From: Chamaelirium japonicum
Lineage: Eukaryota > Streptophyta > Magnoliopsida > Liliales > Melanthiaceae
DNA length: 64,000 bases
Direction: 5' to 3'
NCBI GenBank assembly: GCA_947650365.1
Contig: OX393555.1
Span: 13,843,550-13,907,549, forward strand
How positions within the stretch are numbered: position 1 is the first letter of the stretch; each line of letters begins with the position of its first letter. A program made the position numbers and the translations under genes. Shown piece by piece: positions 49,851-61,189 of the stretch. Below the pieces are notes generated by a model. It saw only the letters and a program-made list of their open reading frames with translations. It was not told the origin of the DNA and searched no databases.

Positions 49851-50990
49851 TTCTGGCCCGAGAGGGAGAAGAAATTTAGGGTTTCTGAAGACAGCCGGGA
49901 AGAGAGGGGGGGGGGGGGGGCGGGGGGTTGGTGTTGTCCTGAGAGTTGAAACTGTACGGCAACTGTGTAGGGCGGAAAATGATAAAAGAAAAGGCAAAAT
50001 TTGAATTTAACGGTACAAATTATTCATTTTTAGAACATTATTAACTTTAGGGTTCATTGGATTATTTATATTTTATTTTTATTTTGAAGAATAAGATCAT
50101 TATAAAATTTAATTAAGCATCAAACAAGCATTTGTGTCATACACAATAACTCAGGACAGAAGAAATAAAATATTATTTGGCGTAAGTTTGTAGATTGCGA
50201 TAAACGAGAACGAAAAGTTTAAAAAGAGATGAAAATTTTTGTGAAAGTTTAGAGTATATATTTTGTTTTGTATAAATTTGAGTTTATTAATAAAAATGCA
50301 TCTTTTTGGGGGGAGGAAAATGAAAATTGATCTTTTTTTTTCTCCTCTTAAGAATAGGATCTATCGGGTGAGGCTATATAGAGCCCATGAAATATCTTAG
50401 GCAACTCACATCTAAACAACACCTCTTTTGCCAAAGGCAGCCCCTGTCTAAAAGCCACCCCCCCCCCCCCCCCTTTTGCTTTTGTGGTGCATGTGCAAAT
50501 CGTGACTCGTCGCCGCCAGTCAGCAACTCACCACCACCGGCATGATCCTTCCTCCTCCTCCTCCTCCTCTTCTTCCTTATTTTCTAGTTCCATGAGGAAG
50601 GGGGGTTGCTCATTCGGGACTTTTTGGTAGAACTAGAAAGTAATGGACTCCCACGAACTCCTTGTAGAGAGAATTTTGTAATGAGAAAATATTGTAGAGT
50701 GTTATAAAGTGGAAATATTATAGAAAGAGAAAATATCATAGAGAGAATGATATCGGAAGAAAACATTGTAGAAATAAAAAGTAAATAAAAAATAGAGTTA
50801 AATATTGTAGAGAGAAAATATTATAGAGCGAAATATTATAGAGGGAAGATTATCGTAAAGAGAGAATTAGTGGTGGAATTGATTGAAGCTCGGGTAGAAG
50901 ATGAAGCGATAGCCCAGCAGAAATCTCGAGCTACCTGAATCAAAATTCTAGGTTTTTCCACTCTAGATTCAAATCCAATTGTAATTCTAA
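49851..50990. other. Gene B upstream region
   Basis: A C/G homopolymer run at about 49905-49925 lies in the probable 5' leader. Further up are an AT-rich stretch, a 15-bp poly-C tract near 50459 and degenerate ~20-bp GAGAAAATATTGTAGA units at 50690-50870. No core promoter could be fixed. Confidence 0.4.
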
Positions 50991-50994
50991 TGGT

Positions 50995-51620
50995 ATTTTG
51001 TATTTAACAAATTACCAAGGTCTCTGTTTGACAAACCTAGCTGCAATCAAGAAGGATGTGGTTGAGTTCTTTGCAGATTTGTGTGTTCATCCTGAATCTA
51101 CAGCTGACTTTAAGTCTATCAATTTTAATCGGGTTATATCTGTTGAAGTTGATGTTTGGATTGGATCTCCAGTTACTAAAGAGGAACTGAAGTATGTGGT
51201 GTTTTATATCTGCTAATGACAAATATCCACGACCTGATGGCTATACCTGTCATTTCTTCAAATCTTGTTGGGCGGCTGTGGAAGATGACGTTTGGACTGC
51301 AGTAAATAATTTTTTTACTTCAGGCCAGCTTCTGAAGGAGATTAATCATACATTTATAGCCTTGATCCCTAAAGTTCCTAATGCCATCATATCAAGAAAT
51401 TTAGACCAATCTCACTTTGCAACAGCTTGTATAAATTTATTGCGAAGATCAAGGCTAATAAGCTGCAGATTTTTGTGGGAGAACTCATCTCTGCCAATCA
51501 ATCAGCCTTCATTTCGGGAAGACAGATTACTAATAATATTATTTTGGCCCAAGAGTTAGTAAGAGGTTTTGGGGTGAAGAGAAGCCCTAAGAGAGCTTGT
51601 GTGAAGGGGGTGAGTATTAC
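50995..51620 (+). mobile_element. LINE (L1-type) reverse transcriptase fragment
   Basis: Plus-strand stretches in several frames match the N-terminal half of plant L1 reverse transcriptase: AAIKKDVVEFFADLC, NDKYPRPDGYTCHFFKSCW, HTFIALIPKVPNA, YKFIAKIKANKL, ISANQSAFISGRQITNNIIL and KRACVK. It contains several frameshifts and a stop. The YADD catalytic block and the 3' part are missing here; similar 3'-type sequence occurs at 63727-64000. Confidence 0.85.
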
Positions 51621-51672
51621 AACACAAACTCAATAGGTCGGTGACACTAAACATTTTAACTGCACAAAACAT

Positions 51673-51830
51673 ACTTAGAAATGACTAAAGCATCGCTTAA
51701 TTATTCGTTGAGCAATTATCATGGTCAAGACCATTTACTAGGCTGGTCTCTACTTAGAAATGACTAAAGCATCACTTAATTATTCATTGAGCAATTGTCT
51801 TGGTTAAGATCATTTACTTGGCTGGTCTCC
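51673..51830. repeat. 79-bp direct repeat, two units
   Basis: Units start ACTTAGAAATGACTAAAGCA at 51673 and 51752, with a few differences. They lie in a 1.8-kb AT-rich stretch (51620-53418) that also has a 34-bp duplicated unit (CGAATTGGGTTAAACCCAAT) near 52880-52945. The stretch may be LTR debris, but I could not define ends. Confidence 0.8.
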
Positions 51831-53418
51831 CTACCTGGGGACGTTTTTAGGCACCAGTCAGGGCTAGCCTACCACCCAGGACGTTCCAAGCAAGCCCCAC
51901 ACCTAAGGACACTTTTAGCCGAAGCAGAACTAGCCTTACACTAAGGACGTTTACAGGAAAACTTCATACCTTTTACCAATCAACACACTCATGAATCAAC
52001 TAAGGTACGATAAGCATTTCCAATATATAATTTAAACAGTAAAAGACAATAGTTCCATTCCCCTACCTGATTTTAAAATACCATTGACTTTCCTTGAAGA
52101 TGGATCTTCAATTTGACTGCCCCGGGATACCAAATATAGTCATTAATATTTATTATGATATTTTATAATTTTCTGACAAAAAATATAGGGTTCAATGCAT
52201 TCCGAATCTGGGGTGTCGAGTTATGGCCAAAACAATCTTAGGGGTAAAATAGTTATTTCATATATAATTTTATGAAGTGTATAGTATATGTTACTTTCTT
52301 ATATACTTGTATAGAGTGTTTTGTCCAGAGCACGTAGGTGCAGACGAGACTCAAATCTGAGTTCGGTGTGATAAGTTAGGGGCTAAATAGTGTAAGGTAT
52401 GTTCATTATACCCCTAAGGGCAAAATGGTCATTTTATATCTTTTGTTAACTTTTCCAACTTAATATTATGGTATTATCGATAATGTTTCCACAAGGGGTT
52501 AGCCACAGACGGCACTCGATTCCATATAGTAAAGATATTGCAAACATAGCGTCTAGTTAGGGACCTAACTGTAATTATTCAAAAGGAGCTGAGATCAAGA
52601 GGTATTTTAATATATGGCCAAAAGCTTTTATTATATTTAATTTATGGGGTTGAACTATCGTTAGTAGATAATTTAGATTGTCTTTAGGTATAAAGTATTT
52701 CTTTAGCAAAGCTGGATTTGTTTTATACCCAGTTTGGTTGGGCATGCCTGATCTACTCCAATAGATTTGACCTAGCCTCAATCTAATTGGATTGAGCTCG
52801 GGTTAAGTTAATTTAGCCCATAAATTAATTTATTGAGTTGGCTTATACCCAACCCAAACCCGATAGTAAATGGGTTTAAGTCGAATTGGGTTAAACCCAA
52901 TTTAGTTGGTTAAGTCGAATTGGGTTAAACCCAATTTAGTTGGCTAAGTCCAATTTGGATTGGACATTAATTGGACTCCAAATGGGCTTTGACCCATCTA
53001 CAACAAATATCAAAAATGGGCCAATTAGCTTTTGTGCGAAGTAAATGGGCTTAATCCCATTTGGTCCAAATATTTTGGTGCACAGGAAATGATCTTTGGT
53101 CCTTTTAACCCGAATTATTCATTCAAAGATAAATGGGCTTTGTGCCTATAAGGCCCAATTGGGTCTGAGTCCAATGGTTTGGTTAATTTAATTGGACTCG
53201 GGCCTCGATGGCTCCTAAAATGAAACTACCTAACTAGAAGTGGTCTGGGCCCATGGGAGAAGAACTTACCTGGAGGTAAGTAAATGGAGGAGGTGGCGAT
53301 TGGCTATCGATGGTGGCCCAGCGATGGGCGATGGGCAACTGTGGCTGCCGTCGGCGGCCGGTGGTTCGGCAGATAGACGGCTGCGGCCGGCAATAACCGA
53401 CGGCAAGCGGTGGTAGCC

Positions 53419-53868
53419 TAGGGCTGGCAATTTTGGACCTGACACGAAGTTAGCAGGTCTGTGTGAGGGTTAAACGGGTTCGGGTCGTAAACGGGTAGAC
53501 ATGATAGACCTGTTTAATAAACGAGTCGGGTCCGGGTTTAGGGTTTGGACACAATATACCCGGGAAGACCTGTTTAAATTCAACGGGTCATGTCGAGTGG
53601 GGTCTACCCGCAATTCGATACTGTAATATATAGTACCAGTAGGTCTATCGGGTCAGGTTTGGTCGAGTCAAGTCGGATTGGGTTGGATCAGGTCAATTGA
53701 GTAGACCCGTGTGGTAAACGGGTCTTATCGGGTCTACCCGTTTATAAGCGGATCGGGTACGGGTTTAGGATCTAGACACGATTAGTTAAACGGGTCTGGT
53801 CGGGTCTGGGTCTAGGGGTTTTGGACACGACCCGAAACTAGACACGACACGACCCATTGCCACCCCTA
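53419..53868. mobile_element. 450-bp hAT-type element, CGGGT-rich
   Basis: Flanked by the 8-bp duplication TGGTAGCC at 53411-53418 and 53869-53876. Termini TAGGGCTGGCAA and, inward from the right, TAGGGGTGGCAA are canonical hAT-like ends. The interior is full of ACGGGTC/GACCCGT motifs in both orientations. Confidence 0.88.
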
Positions 53869-54286
53869 TGGTAGCCGGTGGTGGTCTGACGGTATAGACG
53901 ACGATGGTCCGGCAGGTGGCGCAATGCTTTAGGCAAGGTGGGGTCAGCTAGTGGTAGGGTGGGGTTGGTCTTTCTTGGGATTGATGAAAAGGGGAGGGAA
54001 AACCTTCTATTTATAGGCATTTTGGGAATGATAAAGGTCATAATAGTTACATGCAAAATGCTTTAAAATACTTAATTAATATATGGGTTTTATGGGAGAG
54101 AATCCCAATAGCTTTTTCGGTTTAAAATCCAAAGGTCATATGATTTAATTGTTATTATACCCTACTAACCTATTAACTTAATTACTATATTAACTTGATG
54201 GTCGAATCATAAGAGTTAACCGTTTTCAGCTACAAAACTGAAGGGTTGGGTTATTTCAAGCCATGCTTTAGGTTTAAATAAGGTTT

Positions 54287-55512
54287 TGTTGGGGGAAGCA
54301 GAAATCCGCCCTGGAGTTCGCCCCCCCCCCCCCTGCTCACCAAATCACCTTGATAGGGAGCGAGATCCACATTGGGCTGGAGGGGCCTAGGCCAAGGGCA
54401 CTCATAGGAGCTCGATTAAGCTCGCTGGAGCTCGCCTGATCTCGCCCAGGAGCCCGCCTAAGCTCGCTGGAGCTCGCCTGATCTCGCCCAGGAGCCCGCC
54501 TAAGCTCGCTCAGGAGCTCGCTAAGCTCGCCCAGGAGCTCGCCAAGCCCGCGCGAGAACTCGCTTGCAGTGGTAGCGGGAGTTAGACCGTCATGCATAAC
54601 AAAGACACCGGCATCGCAAACGCCCCTAGCTCATGCAGGAGCTCGCCCAAGATCGCGCAGGAGCACGCCCAAGTTCGCCCTTGCCTGTGGATCTCATAGA
54701 CCCCAGGATTCCGAGGGGTGGGGAACTCGCCCAGGAGCTCGCCCCCCCCCCCCCCCCCCCCCCCCCCCCATGCTAACCAAGTCACCTTGACAGGGAGCGA
54801 GCTCCACATTGGGCCGAAGGTGCTTTAGGCAAAGAGCTCGCTCAGGAGCTCGCCCAAGCTTGCTCAGGAGCTCGCCCAAGCTTGCTCAGGAGCTCGCCAA
54901 GCTCGCTCCGGAGCTCGCCTAAGCTCTCTCGGGAGTTCGCCAAGCTCGCTCAGGAGCTCGCTTAGCTCGCTCCGGAGCTCGCCCAAGCTCGCTCCGACCC
55001 CTGTTTATCGAAGAGGTTGCCCCCGCGAGGTCCGACTCTTGATAAATATGGACGAAAGGACGGAGCAGTGCTGGGCGAGCTTGCCTTTGCTTCCTCCCTG
55101 AGACCGCCCAGACTTGAACATTCCAGAATAGACACCTGGCCGTGACAAGAAAGATACTCTCCCCCACTCAAACCGCCTGGCAGGCTTAACGACAGAATGT
55201 CAGGGCGCGAGTACCAAGGACTGTCAGACCTACGCGAGCCAGAACGTGGGGGTCTAGAAGGCCCTGAAAGAATCTCCACGCGTCGGGCCACGGTAGGCCG
55301 CCGATTGCTATAAATGCTCACCCCCAGGCTCCATAGTACAGGTTCGAAATCCTTTTCCCTACCACTTTGGTATACAACAGCTCGCCGTTGTGCTACCGTG
55401 ACTGACTTGAGCGTCGGAGGGTCTGCGCTCCTAAGGGAGCCAGCCGTTCTCACGTTCTCTTTTCTTTGTCTTGCAGGCGGCCCGCACGGACCAGCGAAAA
55501 ATCCCCCGAACA
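54287..55512 (+). repeat. 5' LTR of the non-autonomous element
   Basis: TGTTGGGG to CCGAACA. The first half is made of GAGCTCGCC/AGCTCGC short repeats and C homopolymers (13 and 28 bases). A TATA-like GCTATAAATGC lies near 55307. Confidence 0.92.
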
Positions 55513-55561
55513 TTTGGCGCCGTCTGTGGGAACGTTTCGACTGGTTCCTGCGAGAACGCCC

Positions 55562-57040
55562 ATGACCACGCGGTTGAACGCCAGAGTTTCTCGTAACCCA
55601 AAGATGGCTCCGGCGGCAAAGGGACGCAGGCGACCGAGGACCCGTGCGAGATCTGCGCGCAGCGAGCCTCCTGTTGAGACCCCTCAGCCCCAGGTCCCGC
55701 TCAGTGACCAACTCTTGTTGGAGATGTTGGCCACCCAGCGGGCCATGATGGAGGAACTGACGCGATTGCGTCAGGCTCCGGCGGCCAGCCGACGGTCTGG
55801 GCCGGTGAATACGGCACCTCCGGTGCGACCACCAGCGTCAACATCGTATCCGCCCACGACCGTTCCGGCGCGGCAGGTTTCCCGCCAGGAGCCCCCGGTC
55901 GAGAGAGCGGCCGCGCGCAGGATGCCGGAAACCCCGCTGACGAGGTTGCAGAAGCTAGTAACCCAGCGGTCTAGCAACCAGGCTACCTCGCGCGCGACAA
56001 TCCCTTGCCGCCGTAGCCGGAGCGTCGATTCTGACGGGTCGGAGGCGAGGTCTCTAGAGCGGGATCGCGACCCGCGCCATCGGCGACAAGGGAAAGAGCC
56101 TGCGGTGGCTGTACTTTCCGAAGCTCGCGAGGCAACGGCCTCCCACAGACCAACTGACGCGCTGAAGGAATCCGCGGGCGAACAACAAGGAGGCCGCCGA
56201 GCGGTAGCCCCCGAGGGTCGCCGCGGGGTGGGTCCGACCTTACCACGAGGGAGCGTGCGAGACCGCCTAGGACCTGCGCAGCCGCCTCTAGGAGTTCTCC
56301 CCGGGCACTGGCAGCGATCTAGTGCGCCAGTAGATTTATTGGAAGACCTCGCCACCCACGGAGGTAGCTCGCCTTTCACCAGCGAGGTCCACCAAGGGGG
56401 TTTTCCGCACCACTGGACCCCCCCGAAGTTTGTATTGTTCGACGGGTCGCAGGATCCCGTTGACCATCTTTTGGCCTACAGAAAGCTTCTGTTTTTCCGG
56501 GACCAAGACCACGTCTTGTGCCGAGCATTCCCGAGCAGTTTGACCGGCTCGGCGTTGAACTGGTTCCACAAGTTGCCGTCGGGCGCCCTTCCAGACTTCC
56601 CAACTCTCTCCAGGTTGTTTCTGGAGCAGTACCGGTGCAACAGACAGTCCCCTAAGAGGATCGAGTCCCTCTTCACTTTGTCCATGGGAGCCCGCGAAAC
56701 TCTTCGAAGTTTCGTGACACGCTTCCAAAGCGCCTACCTCGCTCTGGAGGACGTTGTCGACCAAGATCTCACAACGGTGAGCGCATTCCGGAACGCCCTC
56801 CCCGAGGGAAGCAAGCTTCATGACGCCCTGGTAATCAAGGATCCCCGCACGATCGTGGAGCTATTCGCCCTTGTCCAGCAGCACATCAGGCTCGAGGATG
56901 CGGTGTTAGACCGGAAGGGAGAGGCAGTCGAGCAGCGACCCCCTCCGGCTCTACGACCTCTCTTCGTTAAAGCCGTGGAGAGGCGGGGGGTGCCACAGGT
57001 GGCACCTTCGCCCGGACCGCCCGCAGCTCCTGCCGTATAG
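55562..57040 (+). CDS. Gag-like protein of the non-autonomous element
   Basis: An open frame of about 490 codons from the ATG at 55562; an earlier in-frame ATG lies inside the LTR and is an unlikely start. The N-terminus is Arg/Pro-rich and probably disordered. The middle (GGFPHHWTPPKFVLFDGSQD, then LTGSALNWFHKLPSGALPDF and LSRLFLEQYRCNRQSPKRIE) matches the Retrotrans_gag domain of Ty3/gypsy elements. No zinc knuckle was seen. As a capsid-type protein it would package the element RNA. It may continue past 57040 through the 78-bp array in another form; I do not model that. Confidence 0.85.
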   Translation: MTTRLNARVSRNPKMAPAAKGRRRPRTRARSARSEPPVETPQPQVPLSDQLLLEMLATQRAMMEELTRLRQAPAASRRSGPVNTAPPVRPPASTSYPPTTVPARQVSRQEPPVERAAARRMPETPLTRLQKLVTQRSSNQATSRATIPCRRSRSVDSDGSEARSLERDRDPRHRRQGKEPAVAVLSEAREATASHRPTDALKESAGEQQGGRRAVAPEGRRGVGPTLPRGSVRDRLGPAQPPLGVLPGHWQRSSAPVDLLEDLATHGGSSPFTSEVHQGGFPHHWTPPKFVLFDGSQDPVDHLLAYRKLLFFRDQDHVLCRAFPSSLTGSALNWFHKLPSGALPDFPTLSRLFLEQYRCNRQSPKRIESLFTLSMGARETLRSFVTRFQSAYLALEDVVDQDLTTVSAFRNALPEGSKLHDALVIKDPRTIVELFALVQQHIRLEDAVLDRKGEAVEQRPPPALRPLFVKAVERRGVPQVAPSPGPPAAPAV

Positions 57041-57162
57041 CCCGTGGAAGCCCCCCCGGTGGTCGCTGGAAGGCCGGCGAACTGGCACCTGCCTCCGGGA
57101 CCCGGGGAGCGGGATTTCACCGAACGACGGAGGTTTCAACAAAGAAGTTAGCTCAGAAGCTC

Positions 57163-57755
57163 AGCGCAGACAGAGCCCGCATGATCTATAATGTGCAGTC
57201 CGCCGTTGTGCGGACTTAAAGCAAGACCGGGATCCTCAGAGGCAGCCAGTGGGCGACCTTGAGCTTCCCGGGATAGTCCGCCGTTGTGCGGACTTAAAGC
57301 AAGACCGGGATCCTCAGAGGCAGCCAGTGGGCGACCTTGAGCTTCTTGGGGTAGTCCGCCGTTGTGCGGACTTAAAGCTAGACCGGGATCCTCAAAGGCA
57401 GCCAGTGGGCGACCTTGAGCTTCCCGGGGTAGTCCGTCGTTGTGCGGACTTAAAGCAAGACCGGGATCCTCAGAGGCAGCCAGTGGGCGACCTTGAGCTT
57501 CCCGGGGTAGTCCGCCGTTGTGCGGACTTAAAGCAAGACCGGGATCCTCAGAGGCAGCCAGTGGGCGACCTTGAGCTTCCCGGGGCAGTCCACCGTCGTG
57601 CGGACTTAAAGCAAGACCGGAATCCTCAGAGGCAGCCAGTGGGCGACCTTGAGCTTCCCGGGGCAGTCCGCCGTTGTGCGGACTTAAAGCAAGACCGGGA
57701 TCCTCAGAGGCAGCCAGTGGGCGACCTTGAGATTCCCGGGGAAGTCCGCTGCCTA
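57163..57755 (+). repeat. 78-bp tandem array, about seven units
   Basis: Units with GGCAGCCAGTGGGCGACCTT spaced exactly 78 bp (57241, 57319, ...). Because 78 is a multiple of three, the plus strand stays open across the array and would encode 26-residue units (VGDLELPGVVRRCADLKQDR core). Units differ by only a few bases. Confidence 0.93.
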
Positions 57756-58149
57756 GTGGACTCTAAACCTAACCAGGATCCTTCGCGTTCACCTGCCATG
57801 AACGGAAGCATCCTGGCGTTGGCATACCCCTCGAAGGGCGAGCCCATCGAACAGGATCATCGAGGGAAATTAACCGGGCAGGGGGCAGCTAGCACTTATT
57901 AATTTTCTTTAAAAATAAAAATGGTTTAAGTCTCTGAGTGTAGGGAAGTTTTTGAAGTCTTTTGGTTCGCTTAAACGTTTTCCGGGCTCAGAGACTATTG
58001 AGTTTTTGTGAGCATGCCGAGTTTTTCGTTTGCATATACTTTAAAATAAAAAGGTTGAATCGAATTAGCTGCCTCGCCCGGGGTATCACTCTCGAGATCG
58101 TTGCGAACTCCTAGAGCGGACTCATAAGTGGCACAGAGAAAGAAAGAAA

Positions 58150-58260
58150 CGTATATGCGAACTCAGAAAGATTTCATTTCATTGATTAAACCAAAAATTA
58201 CAAAGGCAGTTACGAGGCTGTGAGCTCAAGGCTTGCTAGTCTCCGCCCCACTGTCGTCCC
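58150..58260 (-). terminator. 3' UTR/poly(A) region of the antisense gene
   Basis: Downstream of the antisense frame the minus strand turns AT-rich, with TTTGTAATTTTTGG and AATCAATGAAATGAAATC, resembling plant polyadenylation regions. No exact cleavage site is assigned. Confidence 0.4.
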
Positions 58261-58357
58261 CTCGGCGCCGCTTCTTCGACCTTACGGTCCTGTATTTCTC
58301 CACAGCGGTCAGGGCGCCTTTCTTGAGGAGATCGTCTAGCTGGGCTTGGAGGCGACC

Positions 58358-60789
58358 TTACTGAGCCCGGAGGCCATCGGCGTGCGTCTCCTTCAGGGCG
58401 GCGATCTCTGTCTTCAGAGCAGCGACCTCGCCTTGAAGTTGAGCCGCCTCCCGCTGCGCGACCTCCCTGGCGGACACAGCCTCGTCTCGCTCCGCCTTAG
58501 CTTTGAGGAGGGCGGTAGCGGACAGGCCTTTGGCTGCCTCGGCCATGGCAAGGCCTAACACCAGGGCTTTGACCCTGCGGTGCAGTGCCTCTGACTCCGC
58601 CCTCAGCTCCTCGGAGCCCTTAGCTCGTTGAAGCTCGTGGATGTGCTCATCCACCTTGCGCTCGGACCCCCGAAGGGAATCGTCGAACAAGGCAGGCAGC
58701 GCCTTCCCGGCCCCAGCGACCTTCACGGCCAGCGCCTGGCTCTGCTTCTCCGCCTGCATAAGGAAGGTGAAAAAGTTAGCAAAAAGCGAAAATTAGCATT
58801 CTTGGCGGAAGGGTCAGAGAGAGCAAGATGTACCTCGGCCAGGCGTTCGCTTATTGAAGCGAAGGGGGCTCGAGCGAAGACGTTGCGGCCCAGCAGCTGC
58901 CGCACGTAGTAGGGCGCCCTCCCCTCCTCCGCAGAGGAACCCGCGCTGGGACCCCCCGGAGCTTCAGTAGCAGGGGGCACGCCGGGAAGAGTGGAGGCTG
59001 GCACCTCCCCCGGGCGAGCTCCGGCTGCTGGCGGGCTTGGAGGGTCCGCCCCGACCCCCTTGGCCTCCGACTCCGAGCTGGAGGACTCGGAGTCGGAGCC
59101 AATATCCACGAAGGAGGGGGACCTGTAGATCAAGTCCCCCGTATCCTCCGGGAAGTCCACCCTCTCCTTACCCCGTCCAGATGACGAGGGCAGAGGAGCG
59201 GATATGGAAGCTGCAGGGGGCGTAGAGGTCGCAGCGGCGGTAGGGGTTTCTGGCCCACTGTCCTCGCGGGAAATTTCCCGAGGAGCAGAGGGTGGCACCC
59301 CGCCCTGCTGGACCTCCACCCCGGCGGGAGGAGGTGGAAGCTCCTGCCCGCTCGGTCCCGCCCCTGGTGCGGGAGCTGATGGAGCTGCGGGCTTCTCCAC
59401 TTGGGCAGGAGCGACGGGCTCCGCCCGAAGAGCTTGAGGGACGTGCCCCTCCTCCTCGGAGCCTGGCGCCTCCTCCTCGGAGTCCGTCCAACTGGGCTCC
59501 GAGTCCAAGCCCGCCTCCTCCAGCGCTTTTCGCCGCTGCTCCGTCTGGATGTTCGAAGGCGCGGGCCCCGCGCGTTTGGCCTTCTTCTTCCCGTGGGCCT
59601 CCATCTCCGGCGTCAGCACTGCTACACGAAGAGGGACGGTCAGATCGCCCGGGAAGTAGCCCATTAATATCTGGGCCATCCCGGATTCGACTTCCGCCAT
59701 GGTTAGCGGGAGGTCGATGTTCGGGTCGTCGGGCTCGACCATTTGGATCTTGCGGCGGACAATAGGAGTTGGGGCGGAAGGCTGACCTGGGCCGGCGTCC
59801 GGGCGAGGAGGTTGCGGAGGAGCGGAGGCTTCGCCCTGGCGGAGCATCTCCATGGTGTCGGGGTCGTTGAGGCGGATGGGCGAAGCCCGCCTCCGGACCG
59901 TCTTCTTGCGGGGGTTGCCCCCCGAGCTCCCTGCCCCCTTGCTGGCCCCTTTGGAGGGAGGAGCGTTCTGCATCAGCGGAATAGCGCCGACCTCCTCCTC
60001 CTTCTTCTTCCGGACGATCTTCTGCTTCAGCAGAATAGCGCCGGTCTTCCCGTCCTTCAGCTGGAAGGCAAAGTCGGGAGCGGTGATCTTCTCCGGAGTC
60101 CGCCCCCCGAGGTAGTGAAGGATCGCCTCGTCCAGAGATCGCTCCCGGTCAGGAGCGATGCACTTCTTCTTCCCCGCCTTATAGAAGGAGATCTCCCAGA
60201 AGACCGCTGTCGGGGGAGCCCCGGGGTGAGCCGGGACTCCGCTGAACCGCCCGCGCCAGTCGCCGACCACCACGAAAGGATAGTCCTTCCAGTGGCGGTC
60301 CTTGCTCTCGATAGTGGAGAAGGGGAGCACCTCGCCAGGTCGCCCGGCGAGGTAGAAGTAGCCGTAGCCCGTGGAGCTGAAGACCGGCGAGGGCTTGAGG
60401 AGCCACTTTTTGAGCAGATAGCTCAGTGGGATCCTCGCCTTCAGGGCGGTCTCCAGCTGGGACAGCCCGTAAAGTATCCCCCAGGAGTTTCCTGAGAGCT
60501 GAGCAGGGCAAAGCCCCGTCAACTCCAGGAGCTCCCCGGCGAGATGACTCAGGGGGAACCGCAGCCCGGACCACAGTAGCCCGATAGAAGCTACTGTGCC
60601 CTGGGGCGGCCTCCCCGAGAGTGGCATCTCGGTGACGAGGATCTCCTGAGGGAGATCGATCGCCGCCCGGATACTGTCCCCAACGGGCACCCCGATCGGG
60701 TTCTGCAGCCAGACCACTGCCCTCTCGGCGGCGGGCTCAGAGGCTTGGGAGGCGGCAGCAGCAGCAGCAACGTCGGAAGCGGAGGCCAT
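58358..60789 (-). CDS. Antisense extra gene of the element, spliced, ~783 codons
   Basis: On the minus strand: exon 1 60789-58834 (652 codons), an 80-bp intron 58833-58754 with GTACAT donor and ATGCAG acceptor, exon 2 58753-58358 (131 codons plus stop), phase 0 throughout. The N-terminal part (LWSGLRFPLSHLAGELLELT, LCPAQLSGNSWGILYGLSQL) resembles the plant 'putative gypsy type transposon' domain (Transposase_28-like). The middle is Pro/Ser/Glu-rich and low complexity. The C-terminus (RAESEALHRRVKALVLGLA to AAQLQGEVAALKTEIAALKE) is a predicted coiled coil. The start is MASASDVAAAAAAS. Its function is unknown; it could be an accessory protein of the element or a captured host gene. Confidence 0.78.
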
Positions 60790-60897
60790 TAGAGCAGAAG
60801 GGCTAAGGCGAGCTAGCAGAAAAAGTGATCAGGGCGGGCTGAAAGCAGAGAATGAAGGGAGAGCTGTTTTCACGCGACGGTAATTATCGCCCCCCAT

Positions 60898-60911
60898 CCC
60901 CTATTTATAGA
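60898..60911 (-). promoter_or_regulatory. TATA box of the antisense gene
   Basis: The minus strand reads CTATAAATAGGGG about 110 bp upstream of the ATG at 60789, a good plant TATA box at a typical leader distance. This suggests the antisense gene has its own promoter. Confidence 0.65.
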
Positions 60912-61189
60912 CGGGTGAGAGGCAGGTGAATCGAGCCGCAGTTAATGCCCGAGCGCGCGCGGCGAGGCGACGTGACGGCAATCGAAGCGACAACTCGCTT
61001 CTTTCTAATCGTCGAGCGCCACGTGGGCCACGCGTGGAAAAGGCTGCGCCGGCGCCGACATTATCATTTAATGACAAAAGAAGAGCGAATGAGGAGGAGA
61101 CACGTGTCTCGCGCCGATCGGGATCTCATGATGAGATTCGCTGTATCAGCATCGAGCCTCGCGCCGCATTTAAGATAAAGCGACCGTTG

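Noticed and set aside
49851-49997. Upstream in-frame ATG at 49997 as the gene B start
   Set aside because: The extra 49 residues are Pro/Phe-rich and leader-like; MATAAFKSS at 49850 is the start I recall for the family.
57163-57755. Regular 78-bp repeats resembling an array of spacers
   Set aside because: Units are continuous with no variable spacers and sit inside a plant retroelement, so this is not a CRISPR array.
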